A stretch of DNA of 64,000 nt from Ilyonectria destructans (lineage: Eukaryota > Ascomycota > Sordariomycetes > Hypocreales > Nectriaceae), in the NCBI GenBank assembly GCA_020740775.1, contig JAHEWK010000025.1, positions 434,001 to 498,000 of the forward strand, written 5' to 3'. The notes beneath the pieces are model-generated. The model was not told the origin of the DNA. It was given only the letters and a program-made list of their open reading frames with translations, and did no database searches. Made by a program: the position numbers and the translations under genes. Positions 22,069-32,851 of the stretch are shown here, piece by piece. Within the stretch, counting starts at the first letter, position 1. Every line of letters starts with the position of its first letter.

Positions 22069-22443
22069 TTAGGCGTCAATACGCTCGTTTTCTGGCTTAT
22101 CCCAGTCAAGATACGCCATCGTTTCTTCTTTAGTCCATTCCCTAGAGCCTGTTAGTATCGTACAGCGCTTGGTCATCTGCTTCCAGTCAAGGCACCAGTC
22201 GTAGTCAGCTTTGCTATATCGTAAAGGCAGACCTTTCGTCTTCCGATACTGCTGGTTAGTCTTGAGGCTGCCGCGAGGCTGCGCCCTATACCAAGCATCT
22301 CTTGCCGCAACATATCTCTGATACATAGCCTGCGGGTCATCATATCTTAGTGCCGGAGCCGCTGCTGCTGCCGGCGCCTCGGCTGCTGCCGGTGCCGTTG
22401 TTGATGGAACGGCTAAGATGTCAATATGTATGGAAATGCTCAA
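22069..22443 (-). CDS. C-terminal piece of an unidentified repeated fungal protein
   Basis: The minus frame open from 22443 lacks an ATG start at its beginning, so it is a terminal exon or a truncated ORF. It has an Ala/Pro-rich start (AAAEAPAAAAAPAL), then a well-ordered basic/aromatic block: MYQRYVAARDAWYRAQPRGS, GLPLRYSKADYDWCLDWKQM and REWTKEETMAYLDWDKPENE. The dense Trp/Tyr content indicates a real folded domain. I do not know its family. It lies directly after the stop codon of the relic at 22504-23021, so one of them has probably been brought here by rearrangement. Confidence 0.4.
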   Translation of the reverse strand: MSISIHIDILAVPSTTAPAAAEAPAAAAAPALRYDDPQAMYQRYVAARDAWYRAQPRGSLKTNQQYRKTKGLPLRYSKADYDWCLDWKQMTKRCTILTGSREWTKEETMAYLDWDKPENERIDA

Positions 22444-22503
22444 GACTAAGGGGAAATTTTTACAGGGGAGAGTTCCTAGCGAAGAATCTCTACGCTCGAC
22501 GCT

Positions 22504-23021
22504 CTAGTCTAGGGGAGCCATACTGAAGTTGGCTGCCAGCACTGGGGCAGGTGCATACCCCACGGTGTCGTACGGGGCCGCAGAGGTCGGTGCAAAATGA
22601 CCACTGGCGGGAGAGGCAGACCCGGTATAGGAAGGGTCTGCGTAAGCAGACGAAGTAGTTTGCATGCGGTTCATGCTCAAGAGATCTACGGCAACATTAA
22701 GCCCTGCTGTTAGTGGATACCGGCCATAGACGAAGGGCTGTGGCTACCTGCAGAAGAGGTGGCAACGGGTATTGATACCATCGACGAACCACTGCTAGTG
22801 CTCGCACGGCGGTCCAGTTGCGGCGGTTTTTCAGCCATGATGCCGGGCTTCATGGGAGGTTGCTGCCGGTTCTCGATGAACAGACCGCTCCCAGCCCCAG
22901 GGTGAGGTAGCGAGGAGGACGATGACAGGTTTGAGAAGGTGGGTTTCTGAAAGGGAGCCTGGTAGTGGAAGTTCAACGGAGGCCGGCACCGCAGGTGCGT
23001 TGTGTCTAGAGTCATGGCCAT
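22504..23021 (-). pseudogene. N-terminal low-complexity part of a putative transcription regulator
   Basis: ATG at 23019-23021 (MAMTLDTTHLRCRPPLNFHY); stop TAG at 22504. Two exons, 22721-23021 and 22504-22685, joined across a 35-bp GT-AG gap that is shorter than a workable fungal intron. The protein is Ser/Pro/Ala-rich: RRASTSSGSSMVSIPVATSS, then NRMQTTSSAYADPSYTGSAS and GHFAPTSAAPYDTVGYAPAP. It resembles, from memory only, the N-terminal half of fungal C2H2 regulators of the Con7 kind, but the stop comes before any zinc finger. A truncated regulator is the best reading. Confidence 0.4.
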
Positions 23022-24089
23022 AGTGACGCCAGGACGGCTATGGGAGGTGGTGGTTCGCTGGACGTGCACGAAGTGTGTGAGTGAGCGTCGGGCGTGAGTT
23101 TGTGTGGAGGGAGAAAGGTTTCTTGATTAGATGCGGGATCCCGACTAGAAGAAAAGCCAGGTTGGGAACAAGCCACGGTTGGCATAGCACTCCAAATCAA
23201 TAGCACGACGTGCAGCTCACGGGTAGTCAAGACTTCAAGGCTATTGGGTGTTATATGAAAAACCAGTGGCAGCATGATGTGGGCTCCCAGAAGTTGGTCT
23301 ACGCTGCGGAGGTTAGCGAGGAGATTTGCCAGCACGACGAATGACGCGGGTGCTCAGGGTTCCACAGCGGATCGCAGTGTCTACTCGCGTGGGGATTTCG
23401 TCGAATCGGTCCGTCGGGCTCATATCGAGTGGCACGAAACTACGCCAGTATTGTCCGCACAGATATGGAGTTAGACCGCCAAGATTCACAGTAATAGGTA
23501 GCGTCAAGGTCGGTCATAATAAGATGACTCTCAAGTCCCGGTATTTGAATGGTACGAGTATGAAGTTTAATTATGTGGTCGAGCGCAGTAGAACGTCGCC
23601 CATTGCACGGGTTGGCAGCGATGGAGATGGTCAAATCTGCGTGACGCACAAGGATGTCCTTGTTGGTGTGCCATCTCGGCTTTAGCTGTCCCCGCTACTT
23701 CGGCTCAGAGACGTCCTATTACGTGTAACCCCTTAGCATTCTTTTTGGTCAAACCATTTGTCTGACTCGCAAGTGAATCCGCAATTTTAAACACTTTTCC
23801 CGATGGTCACCAGCGGGTCCTTCGGCATATTCCGTTGTCTCGCCGGGCTCACACGCAAATCAGCTTTGTAGGAGATACAGTAGACGCGCTTTGGTGCGGG
23901 GAATTGTGGGAATGCTGGTGAAGTCGATATTCTAGCGCCGTGGTTGCGCTTGCAAAAGATATCCGTGCACCGTCAACTTAATCCAAGAACAAGCAAAGCG
24001 GTTCAGAGGCACAGCAGTCTTTTCCAGGCTGACCCTGGATTAGCGTTGCGGGGGGGATTTCCGCCAGGTGAATGACAATGTGCTCTTGG
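23022..24089. other. No supported gene
   Basis: Region upstream of the truncated regulator. Short frames only; nothing recognised. Confidence 0.45.
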
Positions 24090-24862
24090 TCCGTGCTAGT
24101 GACCAACCCACTAACGGGTCAGGCCCAGAAACGGGCCACATTTTTGTCATCTGCAACACCATAACCTTGTGCATTCCAACAGTGATTTCTCGCGCAACTT
24201 ACATGACATCGCCAACCCGATTCTTACATTGAATTCAGCATGCCCGAATATAATGAAGTCGCATTTCACCGACTCGACCCCCCTGGGCAAAATTACCTTC
24301 CCCACCTGTTATCGCAAGGCTCGTCTTGCCGGAATCACAGAAAAGAACATCATCGCAGGCTGGAAGTCGAGTGGTTTATGGCCAGTGAGTCTCTCCAAGC
24401 CGCTGATGAACCCGATGGTCAGCAAGCCGCCTGAGCATAACCCTTCCGCCCCCGGGGAAAAAAACGCCGCCGCAGACGAAGGAAATACCGCCAGTATGCC
24501 TTTTCCGAACGCCTCATTCACCGAGTCAAGTGCGAGATACACTTTCAAGCATCTCATCGACCGTCAAGATCGAGAAAACTGTTCGGCTGGTTTTCAGGAA
24601 GATTGGGCAAGAGTTGGATCGCCAGGGAGCTAACTTGGTAGCCCAGGATTGGGAGATACAGTTAGTGAAGCATCATATTGAGGAATTGAGCCAAAACAGA
24701 GGCGAAAAGTCGTTCCGGACCCCAAACCTCCGCTTTGCACATGGTCCAGTGATCCTGAAACCTCGTGAGAGGATGTGGAAGCTTCTAGACTCGCCAGCGA
24801 CTTCAGCGAAAGTCAAGAAATTAGAATTTGAGGATGTGTGCTTCGAGTGGCAGCTGGAATAG
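24090..24862 (+). pseudogene. Relic of a Fot1/pogo-type transposase
   Basis: Two plus frames carry the end of a pogo-type DDE transposase. The first has YRKARLAGITEKNIIAGWKS and GLWPVSLSKPLMNPMVS, the 'K.NI..GWR.TGLWP.S..K.L..P' landmark after the catalytic core. The second (24530-24862) has FRKIGQELDRQGANLVAQDW and LRFAHGPVILKPRERMWKL. The catalytic core itself is gone. The left edge near 24096-24118 has CAACCCACTAACGGGTCA, almost identical to the left edge of the relic at 43938. It is a deletion derivative, long dead. Confidence 0.6.
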
Positions 24863-25324
24863 CTTCATATTTAAAAACCAGGTCATTTTAGTGTTGTGCT
24901 GTTATTTAATTGAAGAGTGTTATGTGTGCATGATCTTGGTGATGTGAATCCTTCGTGTTACTCGGCGTCTGGATGACCTGCGGGACTGATAGCCCAGGGA
25001 CGCTGACGACTGGACGAACACTGATTGTAGGTGGCAATGCATGAGCACCTACCATTGTCAAGCAAGGGCCTTCGACGAAATGGGATCGCCATCGCACTGA
25101 CTCGAGGGCCCAGTCAGCCAGACCAGTCCCTGACGAACCGAACTCTAAACCTAATCCCTGCGCGGAGTGGTGGGTCATATTTTGGGCCAATCAAAAAGGC
25201 ACCGCCTAAAGCTTGTTTTCCCACACAGGGGTGCGCTACAGCAATGCCGTCAAGCAAGTGGATATGCACGGCAGCACGACTCGGTTGCATGTAAAAAAAA
25301 AATTCTAGCCTGGCCCACCAGACA

Positions 25325-25466
25325 GGGGTCACTCTTGGCGTAGTTTTTAAGGTCCTTCAAATACATATCGATATTCGTCATATCGAGATTACCATCTAGG
25401 AAATTAGCTGAGAGGGGTAATGGGACAACTCCAAGGGACTCCTCGTAGCTACGCCAAGCCTACCCC
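25325..25466. repeat. Imperfect terminal-type inverted repeat, about 142 bp
   Basis: GGGGTCACTCTTGGCGTAG (25325-25343) pairs with CTACGCCAAGCCTACCCC (25449-25466), with a perfect CTTGGCGTAG core and matching GGGGT ends. The size fits a small MITE. No convincing target duplication was seen. Confidence 0.4.
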
Positions 25467-25717
25467 TAGTCCAGTGGGGTAGACTAAAAATTTTGGCCTG
25501 CAGCCGTAGCCTTCACTAACTGCTCCGAAAAACTACGCAGAGATTAACCCCTTGACTGGTGGGGCGAGCTAACCAACGTTATGCTGGATACCGTAGTAAC
25601 ACCTGTCCTACGGTGGCGTTTCAGCAGCGAAATCAACTGCCGATCTCATCATTGCCGTGTCTGGTAGGCGTGACTGACCCAAGAACCAGGATACGGTCGA
25701 TGATAGCTAGTCTTGTA

Positions 25718-25791
25718 ACCCAAGGAGCCTCACTAGCCCAGGGGGTGCACGAGTCGAGGTGGATTGGTGACGCAACGGAGGCTCCTTGGGT
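25718..25791. repeat. Perfect 14-bp inverted repeat
   Basis: ACCCAAGGAGCCTC (25718-25731) and its exact complement GAGGCTCCTTGGGT (25778-25791) flank a 46-bp loop. It ends about 150 bp before the start codon of the membrane-protein gene, so it could lie in its leader. Confidence 0.6.
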
Positions 25792-25938
25792 GACTCCAGA
25801 GGAATATATGCTCAATCGACCCAAATTCCGCTCTGTACCGCGACCATATCGACCAACATTCAATCTACAATTTGGAGTGCCTTATACAGGCGCCGTCGCC
25901 AGTGAGAATCACCGCTTCTCAGCAACTGACGCGCCAGC

Positions 25939-27294
25939 ATGCCAGGCTTTCTCGTTCCTGACACTTATGTGGTAGTCGCACCGACCCTCGACGACCTCCT
26001 AGTAGCCAGTATCATCTGGGGCTTCACACTCGCGACGGGAGTCTTTGCGTGCAATAAGGCTCTCAAGCAGACGTGGGCACAATGGAAACGTTCTCGACGC
26101 ATCAAGCCGTACGTGATCATGATTTGGGCAGAATGGATCGTCTCCATGGTGATTGGCGTTTTAGCTTGGGCTTTTCTTCGGGGGTTCATTGAGCCAAGGT
26201 GCGTCGAGAGAATACCTTTGCATAGTACAGGAAACCTTGTGGAGCTGACAAGAAGTCGTTGCGCAGCTTTTGGATTTACCTCGTTTTTCGTATGACACCT
26301 CTCATCCAAGCGACTTCTGGAGCGACTTGAAGCTGACAGTCTGTTGCAGTTGCTCTTTGGGTCGTTCAAATCCAGTGCATCTGCGGTATCATTATCAATC
26401 GAATCGCTCTCCTCATGGTCGACCAACGCGATGTCGGCAAGATTCGCTGGGGCGTAGCCATCTTGCTGGGCCTCATCAACATCAGTGTCTTCGTCATCTG
26501 GATCCCCGCGCAACTGCAAATCTCTAAGACGTGGGTGAATGTCAACCATATTTACGATCGCATCGAAAAGGCTATCTTCCTAGTCATCGACGCCAGTCTG
26601 CATCTCTACTTCATCTATCTGATCAGAGTCAAGCTCATCGCCAACGGTCTCGACAAGTATACTCCTCTCTTCCGGTTCAACATGTTTATGGTGGCGATAT
26701 CCATGAGCCTCGATGTGAGTCTTGAAACCTTCGGAGGGCAACAGTGGCTGGTGACCGCGGACTGACCCATTGGTGCCTAGATTATTCTTATCGGTAGCAT
26801 GTCTATCGGCAACGGTTTTATGTAAGTCCGGTCCAATTAGTTGATTCAAACGTCCTCGGGCCTGACATTCACTTCCTAGCTACGTACAATTCCATCCTCT
26901 CGTCTACATGCTTAAACTTCATATCGAGATGAATATTTCTGCCCTCATTGTCAAGGTTGTTCGCGCTACGGGTAATCACAGCTCCTATCAAAACGACTAT
27001 GCACAGGGTACAGAGCTGCGGTCGAAGTTCAGGGGTAACATCCAGGCGACCGGGCCCTCTGGTAATCGGACCGGTCTAGGGACCATGGGCCAGCTGTTTT
27101 CCAGCCATAATGAGGCGCACATCGAGGCCGATGCAGGCAGCAAGACAACGTCCAAGGGCATTACGAAGATTGTCCAGACGCGGGTGACAGTCACGTCGAG
27201 ACGCCATGAGGAAGAAGACGAAGACGGCAGCTCGCAGTCGTCGATGCGTCAGTTGAAGCGCAACTCCCATGTCTACCAGGATCAATTCGCTTGA
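25939..27294 (+). CDS. Fungal multi-pass membrane protein (about seven TM segments)
   Basis: Exons: 25939-26198, 26231-26289, 26350-26714, 26781-26821 and 26880-27294. The last two introns are clear GTGAGT/GTAAGT-AG; the first gap is only 32 bp and may hide an indel. The product opens MPGFLVPDTYVVVAPTLDDL, then hydrophobic segments LVASIIWGFTLATGVFACNK, PYVIMIWAEWIVSMVIGVLA, FWIYLVFLALWVVQIQCICG, AILLGLINISVFVIWIPAQL, IFLVIDASLHLYFIYLI, FNMFMVAISMSLDIILIGSM and QFHPLVYMLKLHIEMN. The tail is hydrophilic. This matches a widespread but uncharacterised family of ascomycete integral membrane proteins (motifs MIWAEW, NRIALLMVD, KLIANGL.KY). Function unknown; a sensor or receptor role is only a guess from topology. 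Confidence 0.75.
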
Positions 27295-28440
27295 GGGCAT
27301 GCCAACCAGTGAAGGGGCTGGGAGGCTGGGATTAGCGCGAATCAAGCATAGACTTCGACATCCATAGAGATATTGATGAATGCAATTTTCTTTGTCATAT
27401 AGTTCTGCAGATCTAATATTGTACTCAAGCAATGCTCTTCGGTGCAATCCTCCGACAAGGGCCGCCGCGTGGGATACTCATTCGTCCATCAGTCTGCATA
27501 CCGCTTTTGCAGCGCCCCCATTGATGCTCATCGTAGACCAAGGCAAAAACGGCGCCGTTGTTACATGGACCAGTACCAGGGGCCGGCGCGGGCTAGAAGA
27601 TGCGACAACGAACTGGCCCTGCCAAGAGACCCGGGCTCGGTCACTTGCGAGGTCCTGCTTAGTGCGCTATGAGAAGAAGACTACAACATCCCTTTGGCTG
27701 TGCGGAAGGAACTTTCGGGTCTCTAACAGGGATCTTAACAAATAAGAGCTTGAGGTCAATGGGAGACATTTGACGCAGGGATTATTACCCGGATCTACAT
27801 GGACTCTGGAGGTTCGGCTATTCACATGAATACATTAGAATCCCCGTTTTCCCGCCTGATCTCAGCTGCTCATCCGTAGCTTCGATAAGACGGACGAATA
27901 CTCAACAACTCCTTCTGCACATACGGCGGACGCGAACGACCGTTGCCGCACTAAAAAAAAAAGTTCAAAAAAAAAAGTTGAGACGGCGAGGTTGCTAATC
28001 TCGGCCTAGGGTCCGCGGGGAGCTTCCGTAGTCGCGGAGCCAAGTGGGCTGGTATTGGTTTCTTTTGTGTGCGACCCTGAAGATCATGTACGCTTCTAGG
28101 CCCTTGTCGTATTCCCAACTCCTACTTTCGACAAGGCTAATCCTTACCGACCTCTGTTTAACCCCGGCTTTCTGTTACATAGTGCGTGGAGGGAGGGGGT
28201 TTCTCAGCGCTATCAAACGCGGCCACCCCAAAATGTGGAGATGCTCGGGTCCTCGAAGGAGGGGCTGACGACAGAAGACATACAACCTAGCCAAGGGTTG
28301 GAGAACCGTCGGACGACCAAGAAGCAGGCGGAGGGATATGAAGAGCCGGAGCAAGGGAAAGACGGTCGGGTACGCTGGAGACAAGCTAGCAGAGCTCGTC
28401 ATTCCAGCTTTTGAACTTGGACTTTTTTTCTCGCTTCCAG
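27295..28440. other. No supported gene
   Basis: Two A-runs at 27952-27978 and short frames only. It contains the promoter side of the GMC relic. The sequence at 28420-28440 (CTTTTTTTCTCGCTTCCAG) looks like a splice acceptor, so an undetected first exon of the next gene may lie here. Confidence 0.4.
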
Positions 28441-30453
28441 GACGGGCGTGTACACGAAGCTTGCCGATGATGTGAACGAGGTCGACCTGATCATTGCTGG
28501 AGGTACAGTACTCTTCTTCCCTGCCCCACCATAGATCATGGAAGGGCTAAAACCTCCATCATCATCATAGGTGGCACCGCAGCATGCGTCGTAGCTGGAC
28601 GCCTGGCCGAGGCCGACCCTAGCCTGTCGATTTTGGTAATCGAAAGGGGCCAGGACAACCGCAGCGTTCAAATCATCGAGAACCCTGTGTTCTTCCTGGA
28701 CCACCTACTGCCCACTAGTACGACGGCCATCTTCTACCAGGGCAACAAGGCAGACCAACTGGCAGGCCGTGAGGTTATCGTCCCCTCCGGTGGCACTCTC
28801 GGCGGTGGATCATCCATTAACTTCATGATGTATACCCGTGCCCAGCGTTCCGACCTTGACTCATGGAAGACACCGAGCTGGTCAGCCGATGAGCTGCTCC
28901 TCTTTATGAAGAAGGTATCGTAGTTCGCAAGTGCTTTGCTACCTGAAAGAACGTCGCGACTGACAGTGCCAAGCTCGAGACGTATCATGGTAGGGGCGAG
29001 AAGGGCGTTCATGGACACGATGGCCCAGTCCACATGTCTGATGGCATATTCCGCTCCGAGTATTCTGAGAACGAATTCATCAAGGCTGCAGCTCAGGTCG
29101 GCTGGCCTGAGGTTAAAGACCTGCAGACGTTGGACGCCAACAACGGCGTTGAGCGCTGGCTGCGCACTGTCAGCAAGGATGGCAAGCGTCAAGATAGAGT
29201 GAGGGTGTACCTTCATGACAAGCTCAACGGGGGTGACTACCCTAACCTCCATGTCCTGACCGAGTCCAAGGTGGTTCGTGTCTTGCTTGGCGACCAGAAG
29301 CGCGCTGTCGGTGTTGAGTACACTCCAAACCCTGAATTCCAAGCCGCAGTTGGTCCCACTCAGCACCCCAAGCTGACTGTCAAAGCACGCAAGCTTGTAG
29401 TGGTATCTTGCGGTGCTTGTGGTACGCCCCCTATGCTGGAGAGGTCCGGTCTAGGTGACCCTGAGATCCTGAAGAGGGCGGGTGTTCCCGTTGCTGTCGA
29501 TTTGCCGGGTATAGGCGGCGACTACCAGGATCACCAGCTCATCCTTTATCCCTACAAGACCAGTCTCCAACCACACAACACAATTGACCTGGTTCTCAGA
29601 AACCCGGGGGGCCGTCAGGAGTTGATCGACAAGAAGGACAAAGTCTTGGGGTGGAACTCCATTGACATCTCATCCAAGCTTCGGCCAACGGAAGCAGATG
29701 TGGCAGCTCTTGGTCCTGACTTCCAGGCTGCGTGGGACCGGGACTTCAAGAACGCCCTGGATAGGCCTCTGATGCTCATGGACCTTGTATCATGGTAAGC
29801 TCCCTGTTCTTCCAAAAGCAGCTGGGCACAAACGAAAGACCAATGCTGATGGAAACAGTTTCCTGGGCGACCCTTCAACAGTCCCGGAAGCGCAGTATCT
29901 CACTGTCGGTAACTACACGGCATATCCCTACTCGCGCGGACGCGTCCATATTACAGGCCCTGAGGTCGACGATCCGCTGGATTTTGACGTCGGTTATCTC
30001 AACGATGCGCACGACATCGACCTGAAGAAGCAGCTTTGGGCGTACAAGAAGCAACGTGCAATCATGCGGCGCACGGCAATGTACCGCGGTGAGGTCGCGG
30101 CTGGCCACCAGCGCTTCCCGGCTGGTTCAGCAGCCGCCTGTGTCGACCTCGATGAATCTCTTCGTAATGTTCAGGGCCTGCAGTACTCTGCTGAAGACGA
30201 TAAGGCGATTGAGCAATGGATCCGAGAGAATTTCGGCACTACGTGGCACTCCATCGGCACCACAAAAATGGCGCCTCGTGAGGAGTTTGGCGTCGTAGAC
30301 CAGCACCTCAACGTTTGAGGCACCAAGGGTCTCAAGGTCGCCGACTTGAGCATCCCGCCGATGAACGTCGGCGCAAACACCAAAAATACTGCGATGGTAG
30401 TAGGCGATAAAGCAGCAGACATCATCATCAAGGAGCTAGGCCACAAGTCATGA
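28441..30453 (+). pseudogene. GMC (glucose-methanol-choline) oxidoreductase, alcohol-oxidase-like, in-frame stop
   Basis: FAD-dependent oxidase family that oxidises alcohols or sugars to aldehydes or lactones with release of hydrogen peroxide. Exons: 28441-28502, 28571-28914, 28974-29794 and 29859-30453. The ADP-binding fold is split by the first intron (DLIIAGG / GTAACVVAGRLAEADP). Other landmarks: PSGGTLGGGSSINFMMYTRA (GMC signature 1), VVSCGACGTPPMLERSG (GMC signature 2) and WHSIGTTKMAP with the active-site His. A TGA at 30316-30318 interrupts HLNV / GTKGLKVADLSIPP, removing 45 residues including the last FAD-contact block (MNVGANTKNTAMVVGDKAAD), which is still perfectly readable. No ATG is seen at the start (ACG GGC GTG TAC follows an acceptor-like CAG), so the first exon is lost or undetected. 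Confidence 0.8.
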
Positions 30454-30485
30454 AACTCATGACTGATGTTTAATAGGAATAGTCA

Positions 30486-30800
30486 TTGCATCTTGATGAT
30501 GTTTATGGAGTTGAATGCTGGTGCAAAACATGTGAATGGCGAAGAAAGCGGAAGCATACAGAACGTAAAAAGATCCTATTTGAAGTCACTTCCAAGGTAT
30601 GTGTGGCTACTCCTGATTACGTTCTAGGTCGAGGCTATACATGGTTCACTGAAATCTGGGTTTCCTACATCTTCGACGAGTTCTGGGACGAAGATGGCGA
30701 TCAGTACGGAAGAGCGGCAGGAGACCTCAACAGCTATACAACTGGCCGTGTGGGCAACTACAACGTATCAATTTTGACCCCAAAGTTGATTGACATATGA
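30486..30800 (+). pseudogene. Fragment of a nucleoside-phosphorylase (PNP_UDP) type domain
   Basis: The end of the frame, FDEFWDEDGDQYGRAAGDLN then SYTTGRVGNYNVSILTP, matches the opening of the PNP/UDP-phosphorylase domain at the N-terminus of many fungal NLR-like proteins (family pattern 'D.N.YTLGRIG.HNVVI'). The frame stops at 30798-30800 and the sequence beyond does not continue the domain. It is a short relic beside the GMC gene. Confidence 0.45.
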
Positions 30801-30962
30801 TGAGCGCTGCTCCACACCGATTATCACAATCATGCCCCCGGCAATAACCCAACTCCGCCAGCTCATCCCTCCGCTGATGGAGATGTCGACGGTGATACTG
30901 CCGTGGGATCCGATAAACTGACCGGCTTGCGGCCATAAGCTACATATCTGCATCTATTAGCA

Positions 30963-32074
30963 ACTCTCTGCTTCAGGAGCACGCGACCCACACTGGCCAA
31001 TAAGCATGCACACTCGTATCTCTTAGTGCTTTCCTCGCCCTGGCAACCAGGGCCAGCACCTCCTCCCTCGACCAGCCCAGCCCGCGCGTTAGGGGTGCCA
31101 GTGCCGCCGCCTCCAACCAATAGTCAATAGTGACCAGGCTCCAGTTACCCAGGTCTTTATACTTCTTGTCGCGCGGCCAATGATTCGTTGGCCACTTATA
31201 CGCTGTCTCGACCACACCTTCGAAGCCCACGGCTTCCATTGTCGACTTGCGCTCCTCAGCGGCGATAGTAGACTGCCCCAACTTCTCCAGACCCTCCTGT
31301 ATAAGAGTCATCCACCTCCACAGGTCCGAAGTTTCGGAGAGAGTGCCGTCATCACAGCGTAAGGGGGCTATGTCTTGAAGTAGCCACCGGGCTGGAGTTG
31401 GCTAGATTGAGTCGGCTGTGAGTGATTGGGCTCGGTAAGACACCAAGGAAAGGGTTAAAGCAGACTTGAAGGCATTCTCCACGACGTTGAAATTATCAGC
31501 GAAACTCCCTGTCGTCATCCGGCAAAAGATAAAGTCGAACGTCTTAGACCACGTCCACTCCTTCTCGAGGTCGTCTATCTTATGATAATAAATTAGCATT
31601 TTGGCTCTCAAAAACATGGTTCGCTTCCTCTCGGTACCTCGAAAGAACAATTTGGTGGGACGCTACGGGCTGGTCAGTAACGATATCTATGGTTATGAAA
31701 GAACAAGGAAGCTTACAAGGTTGGTTGCATGGGGCTGAGGTCAACGCCGATTACCTAACTTATTCGTCAGCAGAGGGGAGCCAAACATAGTGAGAGGAAG
31801 CAGACCTCGGCCTCAGGATGAGTTTCGGCTTGTGGTTGAGTTAGCCATATACCAGGCGATCTCGAACAATATATCAGCGTGGGAACACACCGGACTCTAT
31901 CGCCCAGATACCAGTGCCTGTACCAAGGTCGAGAACCCTGCCGGCACCATCATTTTTGGGACACAGGCAATATCTGTCCCCGATCGTCAGGGTCATGAGA
32001 TGGTGCTGCAAGTCTGGGTTGCTGTCAGTGCCTCCTTGCTGTCGGCCGGCCGAGAGACTCTGTGGTTCAAACAT
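30963..32074 (-). pseudogene. Decayed LaeA-like SAM-dependent methyltransferase
   Basis: LaeA-like methyltransferases modify regulators or metabolites in secondary-metabolism control. Three minus-strand pieces lie in order. At 31874-32074: LQHHLMTLTIGDRYCLCPKN and AGRVLDLGTGTGIWAIE (SAM motif I). At 31402-31650: IDDLEKEWTWSKTFDFIFCR with MTTGSFAD. At 30973-31311: MEAVGFEGVVETAYKWPTNH, DLGNWSLVTI, APLTRGLGWSREEV and VHAYWPV. The final YGRKP motif follows at about 30925 in another frame. Frame changes and stops separate the pieces, so it cannot make a whole enzyme. It is next to the GMC and CAS1 relics, a possible remnant of a metabolite cluster. Confidence 0.65.
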
Positions 32075-32100
32075 AGTCTTTCTATCTCCCTCTAGGGAAG

Positions 32101-32851
32101 TAGATGGTTATCTTAAAGTCCTAAGAGGTTCAACGTGCCACGGAATGTGTACGTGTACTTACCTCATCATTCGGCATGAAATATTCTGTTGCATGCCTGC
32201 TAGCCAAAGGGCGATAGGGAGGATAGATCCCAACAGCGGGGATTCTCACTGCCTGCACTCATGGCATGATATGTCCGGCCGTTTTCCTGCTGATACGCAA
32301 AAATGCTTGACCTCAGCGATACCAGCGACTCGCTCAGCGGCTATGACCAAGTTAGTGGGTCGTTCGCCTTACAGCAATTGCCTGGAGAGATCATCCTATA
32401 AGCCTCGTGACTCTCACGTCTGTCCCTGATCTCTCGAATATATTTGCGATTATCTCCAACAATGAGTAGTCAATGATATACGCGAATCTTTGTAGACTCC
32501 AAGGTCGAGTCATTATACTTGAACACGATCACAATTCTGACGGTCCCATCATGAGTTAACGGGACCAACGTGATATGAATAATTTATTTTTAACTGATAA
32601 AAATCTATGTCTCGTGTCGTCGAGGTTTGTGCTTCAGCTTCTAAACTTTCTCTCCCATTGTCTCACCAATCCGATCCGTGTTCCCTGAAAATAGAAAGCT
32701 AGCTCCATGTTTAATCTATAGCTATTGGTCTTGCACCATTGAATCATATGCTCCTCCTTGATATCCTGCGACGAACCTGGTCGCCAATGTTATTCTCTAC
32801 TCCAAACGCCTAGCGGAACATCTCTAATAAAGCTTGAAAAGGCGTTAGCAT
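32101..32851. other. No supported gene
   Basis: AT-richer intergenic sequence between the methyltransferase relic and the CAS1 gene; nothing recognised. Confidence 0.45.

Larger units (their letters stand above)
24863..25938. other. Gene-poor stretch with two inverted repeats
   Basis: No supported gene. It holds the inverted repeats at 25325-25466 and 25718-25791, described separately. A long frame at 25559-25975 overlaps the next gene's start and runs through the second inverted repeat; I do not accept it as coding. Confidence 0.45.

Noticed and set aside
25559..25975. 138-aa plus-strand frame before the membrane-protein gene
   Set aside because: It runs through a perfect inverted repeat and overlaps the start of a well-supported gene in another frame; no domain.
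28441..28455. Start codon of the GMC gene changed from ATG to ACG
   Set aside because: ACG GGC GTG TAC directly follows an acceptor-like CTCGCTTCCAG, so a missing first exon is as likely as a lost start.
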